This document shows, piece by piece, positions 42,050 to 48,494 of a DNA stretch of 48,494 bases. The stretch comes from Sphingobacteriales bacterium (GTDB lineage Bacteria > Bacteroidota > Bacteroidia > Sphingobacteriales > Sphingobacteriaceae): NCBI GenBank assembly GCA_004292865.1, contig RDXP01000117.1:1-48494 (forward strand). The letters run 5' to 3'. The notes beneath the pieces are model-generated. The model did not search any database. It was not told the origin of the DNA and saw only the letters and a list, made by a program, of their open reading frames with translations. Made by a program: the position numbers and the translations under genes. Positions within the stretch are counted from its first letter, which is position 1, and every line of letters starts with the position of its first letter.

Positions 42050-43861
42050 ATGCAAAAGATAAGAAATATAGCGATTATCGCTCACGTTGACCACGGTAAA
42101 ACTACCTTGGTTGATAAAATTTTACACAGCTGCTCTATCTTTAGAGATAACGAGCAAACTGGCGAACTAATACTGGATAATAACGACTTAGAGCGTGAAC
42201 GTGGTATTACCATTGTATCCAAAAACGTATCGGTAATGTATAAAGACGTTAAAATCAATATTATTGATACCCCTGGTCACGCCGATTTTGGTGGCGAGGT
42301 TGAGCGTGTTTTAAAAATGGCCGATGGCGTTTTACTATTGTGCGATGCCTTTGAAGGTGCCATGCCGCAAACCCGTTTTGTAACCCAAAAAGCTTTGGCA
42401 TTAGGCTTAAAGCCAATTGTGGTAGTAAACAAAGTAGATAAAGAAAACTGCCGCCCCGAAGAAGTTTATGAACAAATTTTTGAGCTTTTCTTTAACCTCG
42501 AAGCCACCGAAGACCAATTAGATTTTCCGGTAATTTACGGTTCATCAAAACAAGGATGGATGAGTACCGACTGGAAAGTTAAAACCGAAGATATTTTCCC
42601 ATTAATGGATACCATTTTAGCAACCATTCCGCCAGCTCCAATATCTGAAGGTACCTTGCAAATGCAAATAACCTCTTTAGAATATTCTAGCTTTGTAGGC
42701 CGTATAGCCGTAGGCCGTGTTGCCCGTGGTACCGTTAAAGAAAACCAACCTGTATCGTTAGTAAAACGTGATGGTAAAATTGTAAAATCACGCATTAAAG
42801 AATTATATACCTTTGAGGGTTTAGGTAAGATAAAAGCTACCGAGGTATCGGCAGGCGATATTTGTGCTGTGGTAGGTATCGATGGTTTTGATATTGGCGA
42901 TACCATTGCCGATTTTAACGAACCCGAGCAGTTAGAGGTTATCCATATTGATGAACCCACCATGAATATGTTGTTTACCATTAACAACTCTCCGTTTTTT
43001 GGTAAAGAAGGCAAATTTGTAACCTCACAACGTTTGCGTGAGCGTTTGTTTAAAGAAATGGAGAAAAATTTGGCGTTAAAGGTGGTAGAAACCGAATCGC
43101 CCGATTCGTACCTAGTTTACGGCCGTGGTATTTTGCATTTATCGGTACTTATCGAAACCATGCGCCGCGAAGGTTACGAAATGCAAGTAGGCCAGCCACA
43201 AGTTATTGTTAAAATGATTGATGGCGTAAAATGCGAACCCATTGAAACTTTAATTGTAGATGTACCCGGCGAAGTAGCTGGTAAAGTAATCGAACTAGTT
43301 ACCCAGCGCAAAGGCGACCTTTTAATTATGGAGCCTAAAGGCGATTTACAACATTTAGAATTTGAAATACCCGCCCGTGGTATTATAGGATTGCGTAATA
43401 ATGTGTTAACCGCTACGGCGGGAGAAGCCATTATGGCACACCGTTTTAAAGATTACGAACCTTGGAAAGGCCCAATACCTGGCCGCTTAAATGGCGTTTT
43501 AATATCAATGGATAAAGGGATGACTACCGCTTACGCCATTGATAAATTGCAAGATAGAGGCCGCTTTTTTATTGATCCAGGAGTGGATATTTACGAAGGC
43601 CAAGTACTAGGCGAACACATACGCGATAACGATTTAGTAATTAACATTACCAAAGGCAAGCAATTAACCAATATGCGGGCCTCTGGTACCGATGATAACA
43701 CCCGTATTGCACCAGCCATTAAATTTTCGTTAGAAGAATGTATGGAATATATACAAGCCGACGAGTATATTGAAGTTACACCTTTAAGCATCCGTTTACG
43801 TAAAATTTACCTTACCGAAAACGAACGTAAAGTAAACGGCAAAAGATTTATAAATCAATAA
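42050..43861 (+). CDS. typA: Ribosome-associated translational GTPase TypA/BipA
   Basis: TypA is an EF-G-like GTPase that binds the 70S ribosome and assists 50S assembly and stress adaptation. The GTPase domain shows G1 AHVDHGKTT (11-19), the RGITI switch (51-55), [14 protein letters not shown] (73-86) and NKVD (127-130). Domain II, the EF-G-like domains and the family-specific C-terminal domain follow ([10 protein letters not shown] and MRASGTDDN are visible). The 603-residue length is normal. The gene is monocistronic with its own promoter-like element and a terminator. Confidence 0.97.
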   Translation: MQKIRNIAIIAHVDHGKTTLVDKILHSCSIFRDNEQTGELILDNNDLERERGITIVSKNVSVMYKDVKINIIDTPGHADFGGEVERVLKMADGVLLLCDAFEGAMPQTRFVTQKALALGLKPIVVVNKVDKENCRPEEVYEQIFELFFNLEATEDQLDFPVIYGSSKQGWMSTDWKVKTEDIFPLMDTILATIPPAPISEGTLQMQITSLEYSSFVGRIAVGRVARGTVKENQPVSLVKRDGKIVKSRIKELYTFEGLGKIKATEVSAGDICAVVGIDGFDIGDTIADFNEPEQLEVIHIDEPTMNMLFTINNSPFFGKEGKFVTSQRLRERLFKEMEKNLALKVVETESPDSYLVYGRGILHLSVLIETMRREGYEMQVGQPQVIVKMIDGVKCEPIETLIVDVPGEVAGKVIELVTQRKGDLLIMEPKGDLQHLEFEIPARGIIGLRNNVLTATAGEAIMAHRFKDYEPWKGPIPGRLNGVLISMDKGMTTAYAIDKLQDRGRFFIDPGVDIYEGQVLGEHIRDNDLVINITKGKQLTNMRASGTDDNTRIAPAIKFSLEECMEYIQADEYIEVTPLSIRLRKIYLTENERKVNGKRFINQ

Positions 43862-43885
43862 AATTTTATCACCTATTAAAGAAAG

Positions 43886-43920
43886 AGGGAACTAAGCTAA
43901 GGCTTGGTTCCCTTTTTTTT
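43886..43920 (+). terminator. Rho-independent terminator after typA
   Basis: AGGGAACTAAGC pairs with GCTTGGTTCCCT over 12 bp, with one G-T wobble and a loop of 4 bases, followed by eight T. It lies 25 bp after the typA stop. Confidence 0.9.
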
Positions 43921-44229
43921 GTGGGGTAAAAAATAATTATTAATCTTAGGCTCACAACATTTTATAATACAGAGTTTTATGAGTACTAGCTACGGAAACC
44001 CATGTGGCTTATAATGGGAGTTTGAGTAAACAATAATAAAATGTTTTATTCTCCTAACCCTGTTTTTATTCTCCAGCTACACTTTTTCATAAAAATAGAA
44101 CCAGAAAAATCCATCAACAACGTTGTGAAACTTTACACTTAAAAATTAAAACAGGCAAAAAAGGAGTTAACCGACTATAACAGCATTTTTATAGGATAAA
44201 AGTTGGATAAATTTTCCCCAAAACTCTTC
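43921..44229. other. Gene-free stretch between typA and thiL
   Basis: No ORF of note and no RNA gene was recognised in these 309 bases between two converging genes. It contains a small perfect palindrome (AATAAAA-TG-TTTTATT, 44035-44050) overlapping a direct repeat GTTTTATTCTCC / GTTTTTATTCTCC at 44043-44054 and 44062-44074. The rest is AT-rich. Confidence 0.5.
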
Positions 44230-45276
44230 CTATTTCCCAGCTTTAAACGCATTCCAACCTTGTGCTTTAAGTTCGTGTATATTACCCGCTTTGGTAATAA
44301 GGTAATTGCCTGCGCTTTGCTCGGTTATATAGCCAATTACGGTAATATCAACATCGTGTTTTAGGCGGTCGTAATCGCTTTGTTTTATGGTAAACAGCAA
44401 TTCGTAATCTTCGCCGCCATTAAGGGCACACACGGTAGGGTCCAGGCCAAATTCTCGGGCCGTTTCGGTGGTTTGGGGGTCTATAGGTATTTTTTCTTCG
44501 TATAATTTACAGCCTTTTTGCGATTGTTGGGTAAGGTGGAGTATTTCGGATGCTAAACCGTCCGAAACATCAATCATAGAGGTGGGTTTTATACCCATTT
44601 CTTTCAGTAAATCAATAATATCTAAGCGGGCTTCGGGTTTTAACTGGCGTTCGATAATGTAATCTTTACCTTCTAAATCGGGTTGTATATTGGGGTTGGC
44701 TAAAAAAACTTGTTTTTCTCGTTCCAATAATTGTAGGCCAAGGTAAGCCCCGCCTAGGTCGCCCGATACGCACAATAAATCACCCTCTTGTGCTCCGTTT
44801 CGGTAGGTTATATCTTCGGGATTGGCATAGCCGATACTGGTTATGCTAATTACTAGCCCCTGTTGCGATGATGTGGTATCGCCACCTATTAAATCGATAT
44901 TGTATTTTTGGCAGGCCAGTAGCATCCCGCTGTACAGCTCTTCGATAGCTTCGAGCGAAAACTTGCTCGAAAAACCTAGCGAAACAGTAACCTGATTGGC
45001 TAGGCCATTCATGGCATATATATCGCTTAGATTTACTTGTATAGCTTTATAGCCTAGGTGTTTAAGCGGTGTAAATGCCAAGTCGAAGTGTATGCCTTCT
45101 AATAATAAATCGGTTGATATTAATATTTTTTTTCCTTGCGCATCTATTACTGCGGCATCGTCGCCTACGCCTTTGTGGGTGTGTGGGCTGCTTAGGGTAA
45201 TGTGTTGTGTAAGGTGGTTTATTAAACCAAATTCGCCCAAATCGGCTATTTGTGTGGTATTGGTGTTTTCGAACAT
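44230..45276 (-). CDS. thiL: Thiamine-monophosphate kinase
   Basis: ThiL makes the active cofactor thiamine diphosphate from thiamine monophosphate and ATP. Motifs are KGVGDDAAVID (35-45), STDLLLEGIHFDL, GGDTTSS, SGDLGGA and the C-terminal LNGGEDYELLF. The 348-residue length is usual for Bacteroidota. No other thi gene is in the window. It faces typA, and a promoter-like TAnnTTTG element lies about 90 bp upstream. Confidence 0.95.
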   Translation of the reverse strand: MFENTNTTQIADLGEFGLINHLTQHITLSSPHTHKGVGDDAAVIDAQGKKILISTDLLLEGIHFDLAFTPLKHLGYKAIQVNLSDIYAMNGLANQVTVSLGFSSKFSLEAIEELYSGMLLACQKYNIDLIGGDTTSSQQGLVISITSIGYANPEDITYRNGAQEGDLLCVSGDLGGAYLGLQLLEREKQVFLANPNIQPDLEGKDYIIERQLKPEARLDIIDLLKEMGIKPTSMIDVSDGLASEILHLTQQSQKGCKLYEEKIPIDPQTTETAREFGLDPTVCALNGGEDYELLFTIKQSDYDRLKHDVDITVIGYITEQSAGNYLITKAGNIHELKAQGWNAFKAGK

Positions 45277-45364
45277 TTTATTTATTGCTATCGCATCCCT
45301 ATTTTATTTTCCAATAAGCCTCGTTTTAATCCTCCCGAAAGGGTAAAAATTATATATTATTGGG

Positions 45365-45372
45365 CAAAATTA
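45365..45372 (-). promoter_or_regulatory. Candidate -7 promoter element for thiL
   Basis: On the minus strand TAATTTTG fits TAnnTTTG exactly. A TTG lies 15 bp upstream (45388-45390), slightly closer than usual for the -33 element. Confidence 0.35.
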
Positions 45373-45523
45373 AGTAAAGTAAATGTACAAGTTTTTGCTT
45401 GCTTGCTAAAATTATTTAAGCGGTTGATAAATAAGATTAATAACTAAACTTTCGGAGAATTATTTATATAAAATTGGAAATTAAATTTTAAAAATGTATT
45501 TTTTTATGTGAGATTATACGGTT

Positions 45524-45545
45524 TTTATAAAATTAGTTGGGTATA
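45524..45545. repeat. 22-bp intergenic sequence repeated at the right end of the window
   Basis: TTTATAAAATTAGTTGGGTATA here matches 48471-48492 at 20 of 22 positions in the same orientation. Both copies are outside solid genes. The second copy is near the window edge, so its full length cannot be judged. Confidence 0.35.
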
Positions 45546-45727
45546 AAAGCAACAGGTTTTGGGTAAATTTTTGTTTTGTTTACAGTAAAACCTAAAAGTA
45601 TTTTTACCGAAAAAAATGCAAACCGAAACGACACAAAGCTAACCGTAAACACTTTTGGTAAACAATAAAACGGTAAAATGTTTTTTAATTTACCACCTAA
45701 ACTTGGGTTAATAAATGTTAGCTCCAT
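45533..45727 (-). CDS. Doubtful 64-residue ORF coupled to the epimerase gene
   Basis: The ATG overlaps the epimerase stop (TAATG), the arrangement of coupled genes, and the ORF has 64 codons. The protein is hydrophobic and Phe-rich in the middle (FTVSFVSFRFAFFSVKILLGF) with Lys in between, but I recognise no family and no clear membrane topology. The DNA is AT-rich like the intergenic DNA around it, and the ORF end runs into a repeat-like sequence at 45524-45545. It may be chance; I keep it only because of the start overlap. Confidence 0.2.
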   Translation of the reverse strand: MELTFINPSLGGKLKNILPFYCLPKVFTVSFVSFRFAFFSVKILLGFTVNKTKIYPKPVAFIPN

Positions 45728-46698
45728 TATTTTTTAAACCTATTGGCAATTTCGTTAATGCTTACATCAATGGGCTTAAAGTTAAAATCAATTATTTGTT
45801 TTATTTTTTGATTGCTAAAGGTTTCTATACGCGATGCTGTTGTGGCTATATCGCTGGTAATAAGTGCTTTTTTATTTGTTAAATATGCTTTTGCGGTGCT
45901 AAAACGCCAGGCAATGCCCAGCATAAAAGGCGTTGCTTTTTTTGCTGGGGCGGGTACACCTAAAGCTTGGGCTATGCTTTGGAACATGTTTTTATACAAC
46001 ATATTTTGGCTATTGATGATAAATCGCTGTGCTACAATATCGCTATGTGCTAAAAAAATCATGGCTTTTGCTACATCGGCCACATCTACAAAGCCACTAC
46101 CGCCTAGGGTATAATAGTTTAGTCCGTTTTTTATGGTTTTAAACATAATATTGGTGGCCTCTACGCTGGCATCTATACCTAAAATAATAGATGGGTTTAC
46201 AATAACCGCTTTTAAGCCTTCCTCAATACCTCGCCACACCTCCATTTCGCTTTGGTATTTAGAAACAGCGTAGCCATTATTCACATCAAAGGCATCCCAA
46301 TAATGTTGTTCGGTAATTAATTCGCCATTTTTACTTTTGCCCAAAGCGGCAATAGAACTTACATGTATTAGTTTTTGTACATTTTGTGCTATACATAAAT
46401 TAACCACGTTGGCTGTGCCATCTACATTGGTGCGTATCATTTGTTCTTTATCTTTGGGATTTAGCGAAACCATTGCGGCACAATGGTAAACGTGTGTAAT
46501 GCCATCAAAGGCTTCCGCCAAATCCGAAAGGTTTAAAATATCGGCGTTAAGCCACTCAATTTTATTGCTTAGGGTTTCTAATTTGGGTGGGATGTGCGAT
46601 GTGTGCCTTTTGATACACCTAATGCGGGTTTCGGATTGTAAAAGTTGTACCACTAGCCGAGTACCCAAAAACCCCGTTGCACCCGTTACTAAAATCAT
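45727..46698 (-). CDS. NAD(P)-dependent epimerase/reductase of the extended SDR family
   Basis: The 323-residue protein begins with the Rossmann motif VTGATGFLGTRL (4-15) and has the SDR active-site pair Tyr143 and Lys147 in NGYAVSKYQSE, with HVSSIAALG carrying the catalytic Ser. It fits dihydroflavonol-reductase-like or nucleoside-sugar epimerases; the sequence does not identify the substrate. Similar genes are widespread in Bacteroidota as stand-alone reductases. It lies downstream of the DUF3127 gene but a hairpin terminator separates them, so it probably has its own promoter in the 46699-46726 region or relies on read-through. Confidence 0.85.
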   Translation of the reverse strand: MILVTGATGFLGTRLVVQLLQSETRIRCIKRHTSHIPPKLETLSNKIEWLNADILNLSDLAEAFDGITHVYHCAAMVSLNPKDKEQMIRTNVDGTANVVNLCIAQNVQKLIHVSSIAALGKSKNGELITEQHYWDAFDVNNGYAVSKYQSEMEVWRGIEEGLKAVIVNPSIILGIDASVEATNIMFKTIKNGLNYYTLGGSGFVDVADVAKAMIFLAHSDIVAQRFIINSQNMLYKNMFQSIAQALGVPAPAKKATPFMLGIAWRFSTAKAYLTNKKALITSDIATTASRIETFSNQKIKQIIDFNFKPIDVSINEIANRFKK

Positions 46699-46726
46699 AT
46701 AAAAAAATTATTTTTTAAATATAAAA

Positions 46727-46762
46727 AAAAGCGGCCATTCGTGGAGAACGAACGCCGCTTTT
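46727..46762 (-). terminator. Hairpin terminator after the DUF3127 gene
   Basis: AAAAGCGGC pairs with GCCGCTTTT, and an inner TTCGT/ACGAA stem extends the hairpin with a small bulge; poly-A on the + strand (poly-T on the minus strand) follows. It sits 26 bp beyond the stop of the DUF3127 gene. Confidence 0.8.
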
Positions 46763-46787
46763 ATCGCATTGTGATTGAGAAAAAAAA

Positions 46788-47165
46788 TTAAAATGGCAAA
46801 TCGTCGCTTTCGCCAGGTGCTGCACTTACATCAACAGGGGGTGCATACTCGGGTATGGGTGCAGCGGCTGGTGCGGCGGCAGGCGCATTTAACGAAGTTA
46901 CCCGCCATACATGTAATGAGTTAAAATAGCCTTTTTTACCCATTTTATCGGTATATGGGCGGCCTTTAAGGTTAAACGAAACCTCTACTTCGGCACCTAC
47001 TTGTAGGTTATCTAACAAAACGCATTTGTCTTGAATGGCCTCAAATTTTACAAACTCGGGGTATTGAGGGTTTTCGGCATACTCAATTACTAATTCTCTT
47101 TTTTTAAATGCTTCGGTAACATTAATAATTTCTGATACTTCGTGTACTTTTCCTTTAATTTCCAT
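46788..47165 (-). CDS. DUF3127 protein, OB-fold-like, with SSB-type acidic tip
   Basis: The 125-residue protein has a compact N-terminal domain (about 1-92, MEIKGKVHEVSEIINVTEAFKKRELV.. SLHVWRV) matching the DUF3127 family of Bacteroidota, predicted OB-fold-like. A low-complexity Ala/Pro linker (94-115) and an acidic C-terminal DDLPF follow. SSB proteins use the same arrangement, a linker plus a tip of the DDDIPF type, to recruit partner proteins, so this protein may bind nucleic acid and replication or repair factors. Its function is unproven. Confidence 0.8.
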   Translation of the reverse strand: MEIKGKVHEVSEIINVTEAFKKRELVIEYAENPQYPEFVKFEAIQDKCVLLDNLQVGAEVEVSFNLKGRPYTDKMGKKGYFNSLHVWRVTSLNAPAAAPAAAPIPEYAPPVDVSAAPGESDDLPF

Positions 47166-47223
47166 AATAAACTTATAATGATTTTCAAATCTGTATATTT
47201 TATTTGAGTAAATTGCGCAAATT

Positions 47224-48411
47224 ATGTATCAAGTTTTCAACAATCCCGCCAAGGTTATTATTACCTGCAATAAAAGATTATCAGTTTACCTTAAACAAGA
47301 GGTTGAGGCATTGGGCTTTAAGCCCGAGCGTGTATTTGCTACTGGCCTAGAATTAAAGGCAACTGTAAATGAGTGTATTAAATTAAATTTGAATTTGCGC
47401 TGTGCCAGCCAAATTTTGTACCGCATTAAAGAATTTACAGCCGCCGATGCCAATGAAATGTATCAAGAAGTACTTGCCATTGAATGGGAAAAGCTAATTG
47501 ATTTTAGTGGTTACTTTTCGGTTACCTCTAATGTGGATAATTCTACCATTACCACCCCGCTTTTTGCCAACTTAAAAGTGAAAGATGCCATTGCCGATAG
47601 GATAAAAAGCGTACATAACTTGCGGCCTAATTCGGGTTCCGATTATTCGAAAACCGTAGTGCACCTGTACTGGAAAAACAATAGTGCCGAAATTTATTTA
47701 GACACTTCGGGCGAAACCTTGGCAAAACATAGCTACCGTAAAATACCCGGCAAAGCACCCATGCTTGAGGCTTTGGCTGCGGGTACTATTTTTGCCACAG
47801 GGTGGGATATGCAAAGCACATTTGTAAACCCTATGTGTGGCTCGGGCACTTTGGCTATTGAAGCCGCCTTAATTGCTACCCACCGTACGCCCGGTTTATT
47901 ACGGATGAACTATGCTTTTATGCACATTTTAGGTTACGATGAAGAGGTGTTTTTTAAAGAACGCCGCCAACTTAAAGACCAAGTAGTTAAGCACATAAAC
48001 TTTAAAATTATAGCTTCTGATATATCGGAAGATGCCGTAAATATTGCCGAAAAAAATGCCCGAACAGCAGGGGTAGATACTTTGATAGATTTTCAGGTGG
48101 CTGATTTTGCCGACACCATTTTACCCGAAGGCCAGGCAGGCGTAATTATTTTTAACCCCGAGTATGGCGAACGCCTAGGTGTACACTCTAAACTAGAAGC
48201 TACTTACAAGCGCATAGGCGATTACCTAAAACAAGGCTGCAAAGGCTATAAAGGCTATATTTTTACAGGTAACCCCGATTTAGCCAAAAAAATAGGCTTA
48301 AAAGCAAGCCGCCGTATAGAGTTTTATAATGGTAAGCTGGATTGTAGATTGTTAGAGTATGAGTTGTATGATGGAAGCAGACGAGAGGTGGAAACAGGTG
48401 GTGGGGAGTAA
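47224..48411 (+). CDS. THUMP-domain class I SAM-dependent RNA methyltransferase (RlmL-like)
   Basis: An N-terminal ferredoxin-like plus THUMP domain (about 1-160, ILYRIKEFTAAD..) binds RNA. The C-terminal methyltransferase domain carries motif I NPMCGSGTLAIEAA (202-215), ASDISEDAVNIAEKNA, and the catalytic-type motif NPEYGERLG (311-319). N2-guanine methyltransferases usually have NPPY; NPEY here changes the second position. The 395-residue length and order fit RlmL/YcbY N-terminal-half enzymes that methylate G2445 of 23S rRNA; the exact target is not shown. It is divergent from the DUF3127 gene, 58 bp apart. Confidence 0.9.
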   Translation: MYQVFNNPAKVIITCNKRLSVYLKQEVEALGFKPERVFATGLELKATVNECIKLNLNLRCASQILYRIKEFTAADANEMYQEVLAIEWEKLIDFSGYFSVTSNVDNSTITTPLFANLKVKDAIADRIKSVHNLRPNSGSDYSKTVVHLYWKNNSAEIYLDTSGETLAKHSYRKIPGKAPMLEALAAGTIFATGWDMQSTFVNPMCGSGTLAIEAALIATHRTPGLLRMNYAFMHILGYDEEVFFKERRQLKDQVVKHINFKIIASDISEDAVNIAEKNARTAGVDTLIDFQVADFADTILPEGQAGVIIFNPEYGERLGVHSKLEATYKRIGDYLKQGCKGYKGYIFTGNPDLAKKIGLKASRRIEFYNGKLDCRLLEYELYDGSRREVETGGGE

Positions 48412-48470
48412 TTGTGTTTTTAACTAAACTTACGGATGAAGTAAAGCGCATAAATATACTTATTGGCGTA

Positions 48471-48492
48471 TTTATAAAATTAGCTGGATATA
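48471..48492. repeat. Second copy of the 22-bp intergenic repeat
   Basis: TTTATAAAATTAGCTGGATATA differs from the copy at 45524-45545 at two positions. The window ends two bases later, so the sequence beyond is unknown. The remaining 60 bases after the methyltransferase gene show no gene. Confidence 0.35.
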
Positions 48493-48494
48493 TA

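Noticed and set aside
42535-43014. 159-residue minus-strand ORF inside typA
   Set aside because: Shadow of a highly conserved GTPase gene.
1-48494. tRNA, rRNA, CRISPR array, transposase or phage genes
   Set aside because: None was recognised in any intergenic stretch or ORF; the gaps are too short and AT-rich, and no repeat-spacer pattern is present.

Overview
The window is a chromosomal segment of a Bacteroidota bacterium, probably near Sphingobacteriia/Chitinophagia. The evidence is a PorX-type regulator and a giant SprA protein (type IX secretion and gliding), a fused LpxC-FabZ, an FtsI with a C-terminal PASTA domain, an enlarged MraY, the maeB-ruvA-sprA order, TAnnTTTG-like promoter boxes and few purine-rich ribosome binding sites. 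No rRNA, tRNA, CRISPR array, insertion sequence or prophage was seen. Almost everything is core metabolism or cell-envelope biology. The accessory material is a small toxin-antitoxin patch at the left edge.

Layout. 1-1320: a YefM/YoeB-like pair (antitoxin cut by the window edge), a second antitoxin with a shortened ParE/RelE-like toxin, and a third antitoxin-like ORF with an apparent frameshift. 1387-3679 (-): proB-proA, the first two steps of proline synthesis. 3994-17887 (+): a compact dcw division and wall cluster, mraZ-rsmH-ftsL-ftsI-murE-mraY-murD-ftsW-murG-murC-ftsQ-ftsA, with genes overlapping or a few bases apart and a three-copy GTGG repeat (probable MraZ operator) in front. ftsZ (18264-19898) follows after a 376-bp gap holding a perfect 21-bp inverted repeat and a cluster of DnaA-box-like 9-mers; it ends at a clear terminator. 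No ddl, murF or sepF lies in the cluster.

20002-22777 (-): an exported VOC protein, then porX-tsaE. 22902-28081 (+): an HD phosphohydrolase, lpxD, lpxC-fabZ and lpxA (early lipid A synthesis), then a stand-alone ABC ATPase. 28103-38165 (-): maeB-ruvA-sprA; sprA alone covers 7.1 kb. 38358-41753 (+): rnhB, metF, a YihY/BrkB membrane protein and a VanX-like lipoprotein dipeptidase that overlaps the preceding gene by 65 bp. 41775-41924 (-): a 49-residue Cys-rich membrane protein absent from the ORF track. 42050-43861 (+): typA with a terminator. 44230-47165 (-): thiL, an SDR epimerase/reductase and a DUF3127 OB-fold protein with an SSB-like acidic tip. 47224-48411 (+): a THUMP-type rRNA methyltransferase.

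Together the window links peptidoglycan precursor synthesis (murE, mraY, murD, murG, murC), septal assembly (ftsL, ftsI, ftsW, ftsQ, ftsA, ftsZ), outer-membrane lipid A synthesis and type IX secretion. I found no wholly new multi-gene system. The most unusual signals are regulatory: DnaA-box-like sites in front of both mraZ and ftsZ, the ftsA-ftsZ hairpin, and several small or overlapping genes.
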